Source: an uncultured Sutterella sp. | Lineage (GTDB): Bacteria; Pseudomonadota; Gammaproteobacteria; Burkholderiales; Burkholderiaceae_F | Length of the DNA: 6,589 nt | Assembly (NCBI GenBank): GCA_900554675.1 | Contig: USIM01000049.1 | Span: 1-6,589, forward strand | Reading direction: 5' to 3' | Shown here: positions 5,916 to 6,589 of the stretch, in pieces | Layout of the letters: the number at the start of each line of letters is the position of its first letter | Position numbering within the stretch: the first letter of the stretch is position 1 | Translations under genes and position numbers: made by a program | The notes under the pieces: generated by a model | What the model saw: the letters and a program-made list of their open reading frames with translations, nothing else | Databases searched by the model: none | What the model was told of the DNA's origin: nothing

Positions 5916-6589
5916 ATGAAAATTGATCCCGTCACCTTTGAGGTTGACGCCTCGCAAGGCACGCAACCGATCTATGTCTGGGAGGCTCCTGTTCGAGTCT
6001 GGCACTGGGCAATGGCAGCGTGCATGTTTGTCATGATCGTGACCGGTTTCTTAATTGGTGAACCGTTGGTCGCCAATTTGGGCGACACTTGGGTTACGTA
6101 TGACTTTGGCTACATTCGTCTGGCACACTTTGTGGCCGGGATGATTTTCGCAGCTTTGTTTGTCTATCGCCTCTATTGGGCCATCGTAGGCAATCGTTAC
6201 GCTCGCATGATTTTCATTCCGCCCTTGTGGTCATTGAAGTGGTGGAAAGGCGTTTGGTCTCAAGTGCTCTACTACCTCTTTTTGAAAAAGACGGCACCTG
6301 AATACGCCGGCCACAATCCGCTTGCGCAATTGGCGATGTTCTCCATGTTTGTTCTCGGCAGCTTCGTGGTGATCATCACCGGTTTAGCCCTCTACGCCCA
6401 AGCTTGGGGGTGGGATACGGATTGGATGATTTGGTTCGGTTGGGTATTCTCGTTGCTGGGCGATGTACAGACCGTGCGTACGGTGCACCATGCTTGTTTG
6501 TATGTGTTCATCCTCTTCTCGATTGCGCACATTTATATGTCCTTTAGAGAAGATGTCATGGGTGGAGCAACCACGCTTTCTTCCATGTC
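5916..6589 (+). CDS. hyaC: Ni/Fe-hydrogenase b-type cytochrome subunit (C-terminus cut off by window edge)
   Basis: This is an integral membrane di-heme cytochrome b that anchors HyaAB and passes electrons to the quinone pool. The visible part is 224 codons, and E. coli HyaC is 235, so only the end is missing. YVWEAPVRVWHW (20-31) is the family N-terminal signature. Likely heme-iron histidines, by alignment with HyaC, are H30, H71 (RLAHF), H191 (VHH) and H205 (IAHIY). Four hydrophobic helices lie at about 32-50, 68-90, 136-161 and 192-210. YWAIVGNRYAR (87-97), GHNPLAQ (132-138) and FREDVM (210-215) are also characteristic. TAGGAGG, which includes the hyaB stop codon, stands 5 nt before the ATG, so translation is probably coupled to hyaB. 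The frame is absent from simple ORF lists only because it has no stop inside the window. Confidence 0.96.
   Translation, partial: MKIDPVTFEVDASQGTQPIYVWEAPVRVWHWAMAACMFVMIVTGFLIGEPLVANLGDTWVTYDFGYIRLAHFVAGMIFAALFVYRLYWAIVGNRYARMIFIPPLWSLKWWKGVWSQVLYYLFLKKTAPEYAGHNPLAQLAMFSMFVLGSFVVIITGLALYAQAWGWDTDWMIWFGWVFSLLGDVQTVRTVHHACLYVFILFSIAHIYMSFREDVMGGATTLSSM

Overview
This window is a membrane-bound uptake [NiFe] hydrogenase locus from a Gram-negative proteobacterium. The base composition is moderate and the genes are tightly packed. The structural proteins closely resemble E. coli hydrogenase-1 (HyaA/HyaB/HyaC, group 1d), while the accessory genes follow the order known from rhizobial hup and Cupriavidus hox loci (hupJ-hupK-hypA-hypB, or hoxT-hoxV-hypA-hypB). 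That mixture fits a beta- or gammaproteobacterium. A host-associated Burkholderiales such as the Sutterellaceae is a reasonable guess, but the sequence alone does not prove it.

Layout: two divergent gene sets are transcribed away from a 272-bp spacer (2774-3045). On the minus strand, reading leftward, are hybE/hupJ (2773-2249), hupK/hoxV (2239-1127), hypA (1134-784) and hypB (771 to beyond the left edge). They have short gaps or overlaps and look like one operon. On the plus strand are hyaA (3046-4143), hyaB (4143-5906) and hyaC (5916 to beyond the right edge), again with operon-type spacing: a 1-nt overlap, then 9 nt. The spacer holds a 9-bp-arm inverted repeat, clustered CAATTG elements, candidate sigma70-like boxes and a perfect 8-bp hairpin just upstream of the hyaA ribosome binding site.

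How the genes work together: HyaA (Tat-exported, Fe-S clusters) and HyaB (NiFe site) form the H2-oxidising heterodimer on the periplasmic face. HyaC, a di-heme b-type cytochrome, anchors it and passes electrons to quinone. HypA and HypB deliver nickel to pre-HyaB. HupK is a degenerate paralogue of the large subunit with most active-site cysteines missing, and probably acts as a scaffold in Fe(CN)2CO assembly. HybE/HupJ is a chaperone that probably guards subunit maturation before Tat export.

The small subunit carries both extra cysteines (C62 and C163) that define the oxygen-tolerant [4Fe-3S] proximal cluster. I see no wholly new system. The points most worth following up are the inverted arrangement of the accessory block, the palindrome in the divergent promoter region, the residual cysteines of HupK and the twin-arginine-like tail of HybE.
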